Positions 7,380 through 16,983 are shown, counted from the stretch's first letter. The stretch: DNA of 64,000 nucleotides from Streptomyces sp. SirexAA-E (GCF_000177195.2 NC_015953.1:5518001-5582000), one strand, 5' to 3'. Translations and numbers: made by a program. The notes: generated from the sequence alone by a model not told the origin.

Positions 7380-10295
7380 ATGACAGAGACGGCGAGCGGC
7401 CCGGCACGAGGTTCCCGCACCAAGGGAGCCAAGTCGACTGCGAACAAGCAGGGTCTGCGCATCGAGCGCATCCACACCACCCCCGGCGTGCATCCGTACG
7501 ACGAGGTGGCGTGGGAGCGCCGTGACGTCGTCATGACCAATTGGCGCGACGGCTCGATCAACTTCGAGCAGCGTGGCGTCGAGTTCCCCGACTTCTGGTC
7601 GGTGAACGCGGTCAACATCGTCACCAGCAAGTACTTCCGGGGGGCCGTCGGCACGCCGCAGCGGGAAACCGGTCTGCGGCAGCTGATCGACCGGATCGTG
7701 AAGACGTACCGGAAGGCCGGCGAGGACTACAACTACTTCGCCTCCCCCGCCGACGCGGAGATCTTCGAGCACGAGCTGGCGTACGCCCTCCTGCACCAGA
7801 TCTTCAGCTTCAACTCCCCGGTCTGGTTCAACGTCGGCACGCCCCAGCCGCAGCAGGTCTCGGCCTGCTTCATCCTGGCCGTCGACGACTCCATGGAGTC
7901 GATCCTCGACTGGTACAAGGAAGAGGGGATGATCTTCAAGGGCGGCTCCGGGGCCGGCCTGAACCTCTCCCGCATCCGTTCCTCCAAGGAACTCCTCTCC
8001 TCGGGCGGCAACGCCTCCGGTCCGGTCTCCTTCATGCGCGGTGCCGACGCCTCCGCCGGAACGATCAAGTCCGGTGGCGCCACCCGCCGCGCGGCCAAGA
8101 TGGTCATCCTCGACGTCGACCACCCCGACATCGAGAACTTCATCGAGACCAAGGTGAAGGAGGAGGAGAAGATCCGCGCCCTGCGCGACGCGGGCTTCGA
8201 CATGGACCTGGGCGGCGACGACATCACGTCCGTCCAGTACCAGAACGCCAACAACTCGGTCCGCGTGAACGACGAGTTCATGAAGGCCGTCGAGTCCGGC
8301 GGGAAGTTCGGCCTGCGCGCCCGTATGACCGGCGACGTCATCGAAGAGGTCGAGGCCAAGTCCCTCTTCCGCAAGATGGCCGAGGCCGCCTGGGCCTGCG
8401 CCGACCCGGGCATCCAGTACGACGACACGATCAACGCCTGGCACACCTGCCCGGAGTCCGGCCGGATCAACGGCTCGAACCCGTGCAGCGAGTACATGCA
8501 CCTGGACAACACCTCGTGCAACCTGGCCTCGCTGAACCTGATGAAGTTCCTCAAGGACGACGGCGAAGGACACCAGTCCTTCGAGGCCGAGCGCTTCGCC
8601 AAGGTCGTCGAGCTGGTCATCACCGCGATGGACATCTCGATCTGCTTCGCGGACTTCCCGACCCAGAAGATCGGCGAGAACACCCGCGCCTTCCGCCAGC
8701 TCGGCATCGGCTACGCCAACCTCGGCGCCCTGCTGATGGCGACCGGCCATGCCTACGACAGCGACGGCGGCCGCTCGCTCGCCGGTGCCATCACCTCCCT
8801 GATGACCGGCACCTCCTACCGCCGCTCCGCCGAGCTCGCCGCGGTCGTCGGCCCGTACGACGGCTACGCCCGCAACGCGGAGCCGCACCAGCGCGTCATG
8901 AAGCAGCACTCCGACGCCAACGCCACGGCCGTCCGCGTGGACGACCTGGACTCGCCGGTCTGGGCCGCCGCCACGGAGGCCTGGCAGGACGTTCTCCGCC
9001 TCGGCGCCAAGAACGGCTTCCGCAACTCGCAGGCCTCGGTCATCGCCCCGACCGGCACCATCGGTCTCGCGATGTCCTGCGACACCACCGGCCTGGAGCC
9101 CGACCTCGCCCTGGTCAAGTTCAAGAAGCTGGTCGGCGGCGGCTCGATGCAGATCGTCAACGGCACGGTCCCGCAGGCACTGCGCCGCCTCGGCTACCAG
9201 GCGGAGCAGATCGAGGCGATCGTCGCCCACATCGCCGAGAACGGCAATGTGATCGACGCCCCGAGCCTCAAGACCGAGCACTACGAGGTCTTCGACTGCG
9301 CCATGGGCGAGCGTTCCATCTCGGCCATGGGCCACGTCCGGATGATGGCGGCGATCCAGCCGTGGATCTCCGGCGCGCTGTCCAAGACGGTGAACCTGCC
9401 GGAGACGGCCACCGTCGAGGACGTCGAGGAGGTCTACTTCGAGGCGTGGAAGATGGGCGTCAAGGCGCTCGCCATCTACCGCGACAACTGCAAGGTCGGC
9501 CAGCCCCTCTCCACCAAGAAGTGGGAGGAGAAGAAGGACGAGGTCACGGCCAAGACCGAGGACACCATCCGTGCCGCGGTCGAGAAGGTCGTCGAGTACC
9601 GCCCCGTCCGCAAGCGTCTGCCCAAGGGCCGTCCCGGCATCACCACCTCCTTCACGGTGGGCGGCGCCGAGGGCTACATGACCGCCAACTCCTACCCGGA
9701 CGACGGTCTCGGTGAGGTCTTCCTGAAGATGTCCAAGCAGGGCTCGACCCTCGCGGGCATGATGGACGCCTTCTCGATCGCGGTCTCCGTCGGTCTGCAG
9801 TACGGCGTGCCGCTGGAGACCTACGTCTCCAAGTTCACCAACATGCGCTTCGAGCCGGCCGGTATGACGGACGACCCGGACGTGCGGATGGCGCAGTCGA
9901 TCGTCGACTACATCTTCCGTCGCCTGGCGCTCGACTTCCTGCCCTTCGAGACGCGCTCCGCGCTCGGCATCCACTCCGCCGAGGAGCGCCAGCGTCACCT
10001 GGACACCGGTTCGTACGAGCCGGCGTACGGGGAGGGCGAGGGTGACGTCGACGTGGAGAGCCTGGCCCAGTCCGCGCCCGTGCAGGCCGAGCCGCTCAAG
10101 ACGGTCACGGTGACCGAGGACGGAGCCGCGGCGCAGCCCGCTCCCCGGACGGCGCACACGTCGGCGGAACTGGTGGAGATGCAGCTCGGCATCAGTGCCG
10201 ATGCCCCGCTCTGCTTCTCCTGCGGTACGAAGATGCAGCGCGCCGGCTCCTGCTACATCTGCGAGGGCTGCGGCTCGACCAGCGGTTGCAGCTGA
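7380..10295 (+). CDS. nrdJ: Adenosylcobalamin-dependent class II ribonucleotide reductase
   Basis: 971 residues. I chose ATG 7380 (MTETASGP) behind GGGAGG; the open frame runs further up into nrdR, and an in-frame ATG at 7368 is also possible. It converts ribonucleotides to deoxyribonucleotides with a cobalamin-generated thiyl radical. The radical-site motif N-x-C-x-E is NPCSE (residues 367-371), followed by DNTSCNLASLNL; PTGTIGLAMSCDTTGLEPD also matches the family. The C-terminus carries a cysteine-rich end (CFSCG, CYICEGCG) typical of actinobacterial NrdJ, used for redox recycling. It works without oxygen, complementing a class I enzyme elsewhere. Confidence 0.97.
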   Translation: MTETASGPARGSRTKGAKSTANKQGLRIERIHTTPGVHPYDEVAWERRDVVMTNWRDGSINFEQRGVEFPDFWSVNAVNIVTSKYFRGAVGTPQRETGLRQLIDRIVKTYRKAGEDYNYFASPADAEIFEHELAYALLHQIFSFNSPVWFNVGTPQPQQVSACFILAVDDSMESILDWYKEEGMIFKGGSGAGLNLSRIRSSKELLSSGGNASGPVSFMRGADASAGTIKSGGATRRAAKMVILDVDHPDIENFIETKVKEEEKIRALRDAGFDMDLGGDDITSVQYQNANNSVRVNDEFMKAVESGGKFGLRARMTGDVIEEVEAKSLFRKMAEAAWACADPGIQYDDTINAWHTCPESGRINGSNPCSEYMHLDNTSCNLASLNLMKFLKDDGEGHQSFEAERFAKVVELVITAMDISICFADFPTQKIGENTRAFRQLGIGYANLGALLMATGHAYDSDGGRSLAGAITSLMTGTSYRRSAELAAVVGPYDGYARNAEPHQRVMKQHSDANATAVRVDDLDSPVWAAATEAWQDVLRLGAKNGFRNSQASVIAPTGTIGLAMSCDTTGLEPDLALVKFKKLVGGGSMQIVNGTVPQALRRLGYQAEQIEAIVAHIAENGNVIDAPSLKTEHYEVFDCAMGERSISAMGHVRMMAAIQPWISGALSKTVNLPETATVEDVEEVYFEAWKMGVKALAIYRDNCKVGQPLSTKKWEEKKDEVTAKTEDTIRAAVEKVVEYRPVRKRLPKGRPGITTSFTVGGAEGYMTANSYPDDGLGEVFLKMSKQGSTLAGMMDAFSIAVSVGLQYGVPLETYVSKFTNMRFEPAGMTDDPDVRMAQSIVDYIFRRLALDFLPFETRSALGIHSAEERQRHLDTGSYEPAYGEGEGDVDVESLAQSAPVQAEPLKTVTVTEDGAAAQPAPRTAHTSAELVEMQLGISADAPLCFSCGTKMQRAGSCYICEGCGSTSGCS

Positions 10296-10356
10296 CTCGG
10301 GAAGACGCCGGACGCACCGTCCGGCGTAGCCCGTACGCGTAGCTGACCAGCGACAC

Positions 10357-10393
10357 CATGAAGGGGACCGGCCCACGGCCGGTCCCCTTCATG
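10357..10393. terminator. Strong bidirectional terminator after nrdJ
   Basis: A 17-bp perfect stem (10357-10373 pairing with 10377-10393) with a 3-nt loop. It lies between nrdJ and the convergent TerD-family gene, so it can stop transcription from both sides. Confidence 0.85.
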
Positions 10394-10419
10394 TTCCCGC
10401 GTGCGGACGGGGCCCGGCG

Positions 10420-10950
10420 TCAGCCGGCCCGGCCGCCCATCGCCGCGGCGAACGCCTCCGGGTCGGCGTCGAAGCCGCGGACGGCGTCACGGAACCCCCA
10501 GGCGCCCGCCGAGTCCCGGGTGAACTCGGCGACGACGGCGGCCGTGGCGGCGGACACCCGTGAGAAGTCGTCCTCGAACAGGGTGGTGTACCCCTCGAGG
10601 ATCTCCACCGCCGTGTTCTCCACCTCGCCGAAGGTCTTGCGCCCGTCCCGCTGCTGGATCGCGACACCGACGACGACCCTGGAGTACGTCTCCGACAGCC
10701 GGTTCAGTTCGAGCGTCATCACCTCGTCGAAGCCGAAGCCCTGCCCGGTCCTGCTGTCGCGGTTCAACGTGATCGTGCCGTCAGGTGACCTGCTGTCGAA
10801 GTGCACGAGGTAGGCGGGGCTGCCGAACGGTGCGTCGGCCGTGTACGTGGCCGCGATGATGTCGAGGTCGTTGGCGGGTTCACCGGTCTCGCTGGGATCC
10901 CATTTGATCCGCACCTCTACCTTGTCGATGTCCTTGTTGGGGGTGCTCAT
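10420..10950 (-). CDS. TerD-family protein
   Basis: 176 residues, ATG at 10950 with AGGAGGG upstream. A single TerD-like beta-sandwich: KWDPSE, NDLDIIAATY, FDSRSPDGTI, DSRTGQGFGFDE, RVVVGVAIQQ. Canonical TerD proteins bind calcium through acidic residues in a DNRTG-x-GDGDDE-like loop; here two of the acids are phenylalanine, so calcium binding may be reduced or lost. The family is linked to tellurite/stress resistance and in actinobacteria to membrane-associated stress complexes; no ter cluster partners are nearby. The rest of the open frame above 10950 is not coding. Confidence 0.85.
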   Translation of the reverse strand: MSTPNKDIDKVEVRIKWDPSETGEPANDLDIIAATYTADAPFGSPAYLVHFDSRSPDGTITLNRDSRTGQGFGFDEVMTLELNRLSETYSRVVVGVAIQQRDGRKTFGEVENTAVEILEGYTTLFEDDFSRVSAATAAVVAEFTRDSAGAWGFRDAVRGFDADPEAFAAAMGGRAG

Positions 10951-11181
10951 CCGGACTTCCCTCCTTGCCGCTGGCCGACGCCCTACGGATGGCGCCGCTG
11001 CGCAGGCCGGCCGCTTCCACCACAGATGATGTCGGTAACGCTGCGTGGATCCAACCGTGTTGGCTCCCTGCGGCGGATTCGGGCCATCGCATGGCCGAGG
11101 ATGATCGGTGGAGCCGTCGCCGCCGGCCCAGGACCGGGACGGGCGTGACGCGCGCCACGGCAAGCCCCGTACGATGGCGCG

Positions 11182-11787
11182 GTGCTGGTCAAGTGGATGC
11201 GCTGCACCGTGGTGGACCGTCGAGGCTTCGAACAAGGGCAGCGTAAGTGGGCCGAGCTGCTCGGCGAGCCCGGATTCCGGGGGCAGGGCGGTGGGTGGAG
11301 CCGGGGTCGCCCCGATGTCGCCCACGTCTTCGCCTTCTGGGAGAACCGCGTCTTCTACGACTCGTTCATGGCCCGCGGCCACGACCGGCTGGCCGCCGAC
11401 CAGTCCGGCACGTACACCGACCCTCAGGTCAAACTCTTCGAGTACCGGTTCGACGTGAAGACGGGATTCGAGCCGCACTTCACCGACGCGGACGTGGTCC
11501 GGGTCGCCCACAGCCGGGTGCGCGAGGACCGGGTCGAGCACTTCGCGCTCATGCAGGAGAAGGTCTGGAACCCCGCCATGGCGGGTTCCCCCGGCATGCT
11601 GCGTGGGATCTTCGGCGAGGCGCCGGGGCGTGAGTTCCTGGTCCTCTCGATGTGGCAGTCCAGCGCCGAGCGCGGCAAGTACCGCCCGGAGGGCGCCGCC
11701 CGCCTGTCGGCCCGCGCGGAGACCGAGAGGGACGTCGAGGCTCTGACCGGCGACGCGGTGGAGCTCGAGCCGTCCTGGACGGTGTGA
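11182..11787 (+). CDS. DUF4937 domain protein
   Basis: 201 residues. GTG 11182 has no Shine-Dalgarno sequence, but TACGAT at 11170-11175 ends 6 nt before it, as in a leaderless transcript. The protein looks like two related halves of a small alpha/beta barrel (WMRCTVVDRRGFEQGQRKW and, later, VVRVAHSRVREDRVEHFALM), the fold of ABM/YdbC-like domains. I recognise it as the conserved actinobacterial DUF4937 family, whose function is not known to me. Cytoplasmic, no signal peptide or membrane segment. Confidence 0.75.
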   Translation: MLVKWMRCTVVDRRGFEQGQRKWAELLGEPGFRGQGGGWSRGRPDVAHVFAFWENRVFYDSFMARGHDRLAADQSGTYTDPQVKLFEYRFDVKTGFEPHFTDADVVRVAHSRVREDRVEHFALMQEKVWNPAMAGSPGMLRGIFGEAPGREFLVLSMWQSSAERGKYRPEGAARLSARAETERDVEALTGDAVELEPSWTV

Positions 11788-11887
11788 CGGCCCCTCGCCG
11801 GCCGCTCCGCGCGTTTCCTTGGTCACATACGCCGCGTGACTCCCGCACGACTGCTCGATCACGCCGGTCGCCCTCTAGGGTCGGTAC

Positions 11888-12547
11888 ATGGCACGACCGC
11901 AGCGCATCGTTCTCGTCCGGCACGGCGAGTCCCAGGGCAACTCCGACGACTCGGTGTACGAACGTGAACCCGACCACGCCCTGGGGCTGACGGCGAAGGG
12001 ACTGCGCCAGGCCCGGAAGACCGGCGCCGAGCTGCGCGAGGTCTTCGGGGAGGAGCGGGTCAGTGTCTTCGTGTCCCCCTACCGCCGCACCCACGAGACG
12101 CTCGCCGCGTTCGGTCTCGACCCGGAGCGCATACGGATCCGGGAGGAGCCGAGGCTGCGGGAACAGGACTGGGGCAACTGGCAGGACCGGGAGGACGTGA
12201 GGCTGCAGAAGGCCTACCGGGACGCGTACGGGCACTTCTTCTACCGCTTCGCCCAGGGTGAGTCCGGTGCGGACGTGTACGACCGGGTCGACGCCTTCCT
12301 GGAGAGCCTGCACCGCAGCTTCGAGACCAACGACCACTTCCAGAACGTCCTGCTGGTCACCCACGGCCTGACCATGCGCCTGTTCTGCATGCGCTGGTTC
12401 CACTGGTCGGTGGCGGAGTTCGAGTCGCTCTCCAATCCCGGGAACGGCGAGACGAGGACGCTGCTGCTCGGACCGGACGGCCGCTACACGCTCGACCGGC
12501 CGTTCGTGCGGTGGCGTACCCCCGAGCCGTACGGCCCCACCGGATAG
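11888..12547 (+). CDS. Histidine phosphatase (phosphoglycerate-mutase-like)
   Basis: 219 residues. The catalytic RHGES motif is at 12-16 (IVLVRHGESQGN) and the second histidine lies in LVTHGLTMR; EQDWGNWQ is typical of the subgroup that is cofactor-independent phosphatase rather than mutase. The active histidine becomes transiently phosphorylated during phosphomonoester hydrolysis; the substrate is unknown. TAGGGT (11876-11881) precedes the ATG by 6 nt, again a leaderless arrangement. The ADP-ribosylglycohydrolase gene follows after 12 bp, suggesting a two-gene unit. Confidence 0.88.
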   Translation: MARPQRIVLVRHGESQGNSDDSVYEREPDHALGLTAKGLRQARKTGAELREVFGEERVSVFVSPYRRTHETLAAFGLDPERIRIREEPRLREQDWGNWQDREDVRLQKAYRDAYGHFFYRFAQGESGADVYDRVDAFLESLHRSFETNDHFQNVLLVTHGLTMRLFCMRWFHWSVAEFESLSNPGNGETRTLLLGPDGRYTLDRPFVRWRTPEPYGPTG

Positions 12548-12559
12548 AGTGGCCGGGCG

Positions 12560-13468
12560 ATGACCCCTGATTCCGCTACCGACAGGCGCTTCGAACGCGC
12601 CCTGGCCAGCCTGCGTGGACTGTCCGTGGGGGACGCCCTCGGCTCCCAGTTCTTCGTCCCGGCCAACTATCCGCTGCTCAAGGAACGACAGCTGCCGCCC
12701 GGCCCGTGGCAGTGGACCGACGACACCGAGATGGCGTGCTCGGTGCTGGCCGTACTGGCCACGCACCACCGCGTCGACCAGGACGCGCTCGCCGGCTCGT
12801 TCGCCCGGCACCACGACTTCGACCGGGGCTACGGGCCCGCGGTGAACCGTCTGCTGCGACTGGTCAGGGAGGGCGGCGACTGGCGTCAGCTGGCGTCCGC
12901 GCTCTTCCAGGGGCAGGGGTCCTGGGGCAACGGCTCCGCCATGCGCATCGCGCCCCTGGGCGCCTGGTACGCGGACGACCCGGAGCAGGCCACGCACCAG
13001 GCCGAGATCTCCTCGTACACCACCCACCAGCACCGGGAAGCCGTCGTGGGCGCGATGGCCGTGGCGGCGGCCGCGGCGCTCGTCGCCGCCCCCGGGGGCC
13101 CGCCGACGCCGGAGGCGCTGCTCGACGGCGTCGTGGCGCTGGTACCGCGCAGCGCGGTCGGGGCGGGACTGCGCAGGGCGCGCGACATGCTCGACTACCA
13201 GGACGCGGGGACGGTCGCGGCGGTGCTCGGCAACGGGCGCCGTACGAGCGCGCACGACACCGTGCCGTTCGCCCTGTGGTCGGCCGCCCGAAGCCTCGGC
13301 GACTTCGAGGAGGCGTTCTGGGTGACCGCCCAGGCCGGCGGCGACGTGGACACCACCTGCGCGATCGTCGGCGGCGTCGTCTCGTCGGGCGCGGCGGGCG
13401 CCCCTCCGCCCGCGTGGCTGGCCGGGACGGAGCACCTGCCCGACTGGCTCCCCAGGACGGCCGCCTGA
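12560..13468 (+). CDS. ADP-ribosylglycohydrolase (DraG/ARH family)
   Basis: 302 residues. Metal-binding motifs of the family are intact: TDDTEM (53-58), GNGSAMR in the middle and GGDVDTT (260-266) near the C-terminus, whose aspartates hold the two magnesium ions. The enzyme removes ADP-ribose from proteins or small molecules, or hydrolyses related ADP-ribosyl compounds. TAGAGT at 12545-12550 lies 9 nt before the ATG, overlapping the end of the phosphatase gene, so it may also have its own promoter. No ADP-ribosyltransferase partner is encoded nearby, so this is not an obvious DraT/DraG or toxin-antitoxin pair. Confidence 0.93.
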   Translation: MTPDSATDRRFERALASLRGLSVGDALGSQFFVPANYPLLKERQLPPGPWQWTDDTEMACSVLAVLATHHRVDQDALAGSFARHHDFDRGYGPAVNRLLRLVREGGDWRQLASALFQGQGSWGNGSAMRIAPLGAWYADDPEQATHQAEISSYTTHQHREAVVGAMAVAAAAALVAAPGGPPTPEALLDGVVALVPRSAVGAGLRRARDMLDYQDAGTVAAVLGNGRRTSAHDTVPFALWSAARSLGDFEEAFWVTAQAGGDVDTTCAIVGGVVSSGAAGAPPPAWLAGTEHLPDWLPRTAA

Positions 13469-13695
13469 CTCGGGGACGCGGACCTGTACCGCCTCGCGTC
13501 CGATGTCCCGGATGTGCCGCCCCCCTGTGTCACGGTCCTGCCACAGCCGATTCCGGGCGGGATGACGGCGTCGGCACGCGGCTACTCTTTCGGCCACACC
13601 ATGCCCAGTGATCTTGAGGCGTGAGTCGATGAGACGCCGGGGACGCTGTGGGCCGCGTGGCCGCACGGGGGGACCTCGGTGGGGGGAGGGGTCCC

Positions 13696-15501
13696 ATGAC
13701 CGATCGTTCGTCCGAAGCAGCCGCTGCGCCCGGTACGCCGCCGCACTCCGGCGAGCCCGACGCGCCGGAGCCCGTAGTCGAGGCCCCGGGGCCGGCCGTG
13801 TCCCGGGGAGGTGTTCCGGCTCAGGGCGCGGACCCGTCCGGGGGCGAGGAGCCGTCGGAAGACCCAGGTTCGTTCGAGGACTCCGGCCCCGACATCCCGG
13901 ACGTCCCGGCCTACCTCAAGGCTCCGCCGCCCCCGGACGACCCGTGGCGGCGCCGCTCCCAGGGGAAGCCGCGCGGTCTCCTGACCCGGCTGCGTCCCTC
14001 CGGACCGTCGGCGATCGGCCTCGCCACGCTCTGGTCGGCTCTCGCCACGGGGCTGCTCAGCGCGCTGCTGCTCGGTGACGGCCTGGGCCTCAATCTGCTG
14101 CTCGTGGCGGTGCCCGCCGCGCTGGCCGCCCATTTCGCCGCGCGGGCGGCGGGCCGCAGGCTCCGGCCCTGGACCGCCGTCTGGGCGGTCGGCGGTCTGG
14201 CGCTCCTGGCGATACCGGCACTCCGGGACGCGGGCTGGCCGACGTTCCTCGCCGTGGTCTCCGCCCTCGCCGTCGGTTCGCTCGCCCTGCACGGCGGCCG
14301 TAGCTGGCCGGGCGTGCTCCTGGGCTCCTGGGGACTGTTCACCTCGGTCGCCGCAGGGGTCCGCTGGGGATGGCGCGGGGTGCGCGACCGGGCGGACGGC
14401 TCCCGGGGCCGGTTGGGCACCGCGGTGCGCAGCGCGGCCGTCGCCCTCGCCCTGCTGGTCGTGTTCGGCGCGCTCTTCGCCGGCGCGGACGCCGCCTTCG
14501 CCGACCTGCTGAACAGTCTCACCCCGGACGTGACGCTCGGCGGCGGTCCCTGGCAGGCCCTGTTGTTCGTGCTGGGGCTCCTCGGCTCCCTCGCGGCCGC
14601 GTACACCGCGGCCGCGCCGGCGCGCTGGGACACCCTCACGGTCAAGCCGGGCCGGGCCCGCAGGAGGGCCGAGTGGGCCGTCCCGCTCATCGTGCTCGAC
14701 CTGCTCTTCGCGGTCTTCCTCGGACTCCAGCTCGTCGTCCTGCTCGGCGGGTACGACAAGGTGTTGGAGAAGACGGGCCTCACCCCGGCCGCCTACGCGC
14801 GTGAGGGCTTCTGGCAGCTCCTGTGGGCCACGGTGCTCACCCTGGTCGTCATCGCACTCGCTCTGCGCTGGGCGCCGCGAGGCGGCCCCCGGGACCGCGC
14901 TCTCGTCCGGAGCGTCCTCGGTGCCCTGTGTGTCCTCACCCTCGTCGTCGTCGCCTCGGCGCTACGCCGCATGGGCCTCTACGTGGAGGCGTTCGGCCTC
15001 ACCCGGCTGCGGATCTCCGTGGCCGCGGTGGAGCTCTGGCTCGGCGTCGTGCTCGTCCTCATCCTCCTGGCGGGCGTCTTCGGCGCCTGGCTGCTGCCGC
15101 GGGCCGTCGCCGTGAGCGCGGCCGCGGGCGTGCTCGTCTTCGGACTGGTCTCGCCCGACGGGCTCATCGCGGACCAGAACGTCGGACGCCACGACAAGGG
15201 CATGGCGATCGACATCGACTACCTCCGCGACCTGTCGGCCGACGCGGTACCGGCGCTGGACACCTTGCCCGAGCCGCTGCGCTCCTGTGCGCTGGAACGG
15301 ATCCAGCGCACCCTCGCCACCTCGGACGCACCTTGGTACGCCACCAGTTGGGGTGAGGCGAGGGCCCGGGACGTCCTGGCGGCGAACCCGGCCCGGTCCC
15401 ACGGTGCCGACTGCCTCGCCCTCGCCCGGAGTGCCGACGAGCGCGGCGACCGGGGCGGGACCGAGGACGAGCGGGGCGACGACGGCGACGCGAACCCCTA
15501 G
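13696..15501 (+). CDS. DUF4173-type polytopic membrane protein
   Basis: 601 residues from ATG 13696, preceded by a GGGGGGAGGGG purine tract; the frame is open from GTG 13648, but those extra 16 codons have no convincing ribosome binding site. The first 110 residues are proline/glycine/acid-rich and probably cytoplasmic; then about ten hydrophobic segments follow, ending at a soluble tail (LRDLSADAVPALDTLPEP, then SCALERIQRTL). The hydrophobic core and tail match DUF4153/DUF4173 integral membrane proteins, which lack an assigned activity. The last 20 residues are a charged low-complexity tail. Confidence 0.8.
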   Translation: MTDRSSEAAAAPGTPPHSGEPDAPEPVVEAPGPAVSRGGVPAQGADPSGGEEPSEDPGSFEDSGPDIPDVPAYLKAPPPPDDPWRRRSQGKPRGLLTRLRPSGPSAIGLATLWSALATGLLSALLLGDGLGLNLLLVAVPAALAAHFAARAAGRRLRPWTAVWAVGGLALLAIPALRDAGWPTFLAVVSALAVGSLALHGGRSWPGVLLGSWGLFTSVAAGVRWGWRGVRDRADGSRGRLGTAVRSAAVALALLVVFGALFAGADAAFADLLNSLTPDVTLGGGPWQALLFVLGLLGSLAAAYTAAAPARWDTLTVKPGRARRRAEWAVPLIVLDLLFAVFLGLQLVVLLGGYDKVLEKTGLTPAAYAREGFWQLLWATVLTLVVIALALRWAPRGGPRDRALVRSVLGALCVLTLVVVASALRRMGLYVEAFGLTRLRISVAAVELWLGVVLVLILLAGVFGAWLLPRAVAVSAAAGVLVFGLVSPDGLIADQNVGRHDKGMAIDIDYLRDLSADAVPALDTLPEPLRSCALERIQRTLATSDAPWYATSWGEARARDVLAANPARSHGADCLALARSADERGDRGGTEDERGDDGDANP

Positions 15502-15578
15502 GACTTCCCTTCCCGCGCCGCCCGAGGGTGCCCCCGGGGTGTTCTTGCCGTGCCCGTCGGCGTACCCTGGCAGGCGCC

Positions 15579-16289
15579 ATGCCGTACGAACCACCCACGC
15601 ACACCGTCGAGCGCTCACTGCGCGCCACTTCCGGTGCCAAGACCGTCGCCGGTGTCGACGAGGTCGGACGCGGAGCGTGGGCGGGCCCCGTGACCGTGTG
15701 CGCGGCCGTCACCGGTCTCCGCCGACCCCCTGAGGGCCTCACCGACTCCAAGCTGATCAGTCCCAAGCGCCGTGCCGAACTCGCGCCTGTGCTCGAGAGC
15801 TGGGTCACCGCCTTCGGGCTCGGTCACGCCTCGCCGGAGGAGATCGACGACCTCGGCATGACCGCCGCGCTCCGTCTCGCGGCGGTCAGGGCCCTCGACG
15901 CGCTGCCCGTCCGGCCGGACGCGGTGATACTCGACGGCAAGCACGACTACCTCGGAGACCCCTGGAAGGTCCGCACGGTGATCAAGGGCGACCAGTCCTG
16001 CATCGCCGTCGCAGCGGCCTCGGTGATCGCCAAGGTACGCCGGGACACGATGATGGCCGAACTCGGCGCGGATTCCGACCGGTACGCAGACTTCGCCTTC
16101 GGCGCGAACGCCGGTTATCCGTCACCGGTTCACCGGGCCGCGCTGGAGGAGTGGGGGCCCACGCCTCACCACCGCCTCAGCTGGTCCTATCTCGACGCGC
16201 TGCCCAAGTGGCAGCACCTGAAGAAGGTCCGTTTCTCCGCCGAGGCGGCTGCACTGGAAAGCGGGGGCCAGCTCGGCTTCGATTTCTGA
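15579..16289 (+). CDS. rnhB: Ribonuclease HII
   Basis: 236 residues, ATG at 15579; TACCCT at 15563-15568 may be a -10 for a short-leader mRNA. Catalytic carboxylates of the DEDD set are visible: Asp27 and Glu28 in VDEVGRGAWAGP, Asp119 in ILDG and Asp138 in KGDQS; AASVIAKV is also typical. It nicks RNA-DNA hybrids at embedded ribonucleotides, a role that fits beside the nrd, lexA and helicase genes of this neighbourhood. Confidence 0.95.
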   Translation: MPYEPPTHTVERSLRATSGAKTVAGVDEVGRGAWAGPVTVCAAVTGLRRPPEGLTDSKLISPKRRAELAPVLESWVTAFGLGHASPEEIDDLGMTAALRLAAVRALDALPVRPDAVILDGKHDYLGDPWKVRTVIKGDQSCIAVAAASVIAKVRRDTMMAELGADSDRYADFAFGANAGYPSPVHRAALEEWGPTPHHRLSWSYLDALPKWQHLKKVRFSAEAAALESGGQLGFDF

Positions 16290-16344
16290 TCGCAAGGCGT
16301 ATCCCATCCGGCGTGAAACGCCGGCGTTCGACAGACAACCATTC

Positions 16345-16983
16345 ATGCCTCTCATCCCCGAGGAGCCTCCGATTCCCGAGAGTGCCCAGGGTCCCCGCGT
16401 CACACCGGCCGCCGGCCGCACCGCGCCGACCCCCCGCCCCGTACCCGGACCGCGTTCCGCGGCCACGCCGCGTCCCGGACATCCCGGCCCCGGCCCCGCA
16501 CGGCCCGCGCCCCCGGCGCAGCGCCAGAATCCCGCACCCACCCCGTCCGCGACGGCCCGCCCGGCCCGGCGCGACCGGCCGGAGAACCGTTCCGCGGCGC
16601 AGCTCCAGCTGATCCCCGCCCCTGCGGGCGGCGCGCTCGACGCCGCCGAGGAGGCCGTGGACCTGCTGCTCGACTCCGGTCGCGCGCCCGGTGACATCCT
16701 GGTGCTCACCACGGGTGAACAGCACCCCTGGGCCGTCCACGAACTCTCCTTCGGAGAGAGCGCGTACTGGGCCCAGCACGACGCCGGTGACGACGTCTTC
16801 TTCGCTCACGTCTCGCACGCCGGGCGTTGCGACCGGCGTTCGGTCGTCGTCGTGGCCGTCAACAGCGGCATCGACGAGCCGACCGCCCGTGCGCTGGCGG
16901 TCGCCCGCGAGCGTGCGGGCGCGCTGCTGATCGCGTGCGGTGACCCGCAGAAGATCAACGCCGCGCTCGGCGCGGGCGTCTGA
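16345..16983 (+). CDS. Unrecognised protein: proline-rich N-half, helicase-tail-like C-half
   Basis: 212 residues; ATG 16345 has no good Shine-Dalgarno sequence, so the start is uncertain. Residues 1-80 are a Pro/Arg/Ala low-complexity segment, probably disordered. Residues about 85-212 form a compact domain: DILVLTTGEQHPWA, SFGESAYWAQ, DDVFFAHVSHAG, then RRSVVVVAVNSGIDEPTARA and ERAGALLIACGDP. The last part resembles the tail of UvrD-like superfamily 1 helicases (strand, short helix, then a VGDP-like ending), but there is no Walker A or B motif, so it cannot be an active helicase. The homology is inferred from pattern only. Confidence 0.6.
   Translation: MPLIPEEPPIPESAQGPRVTPAAGRTAPTPRPVPGPRSAATPRPGHPGPGPARPAPPAQRQNPAPTPSATARPARRDRPENRSAAQLQLIPAPAGGALDAAEEAVDLLLDSGRAPGDILVLTTGEQHPWAVHELSFGESAYWAQHDAGDDVFFAHVSHAGRCDRRSVVVVAVNSGIDEPTARALAVARERAGALLIACGDPQKINAALGAGV

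Noticed and set aside
7347..10376. 1009-residue minus-strand open frame opposite nrdJ
   Set aside because: A shadow of nrdJ produced by GC bias; no ribosome binding site and no recognisable domain.
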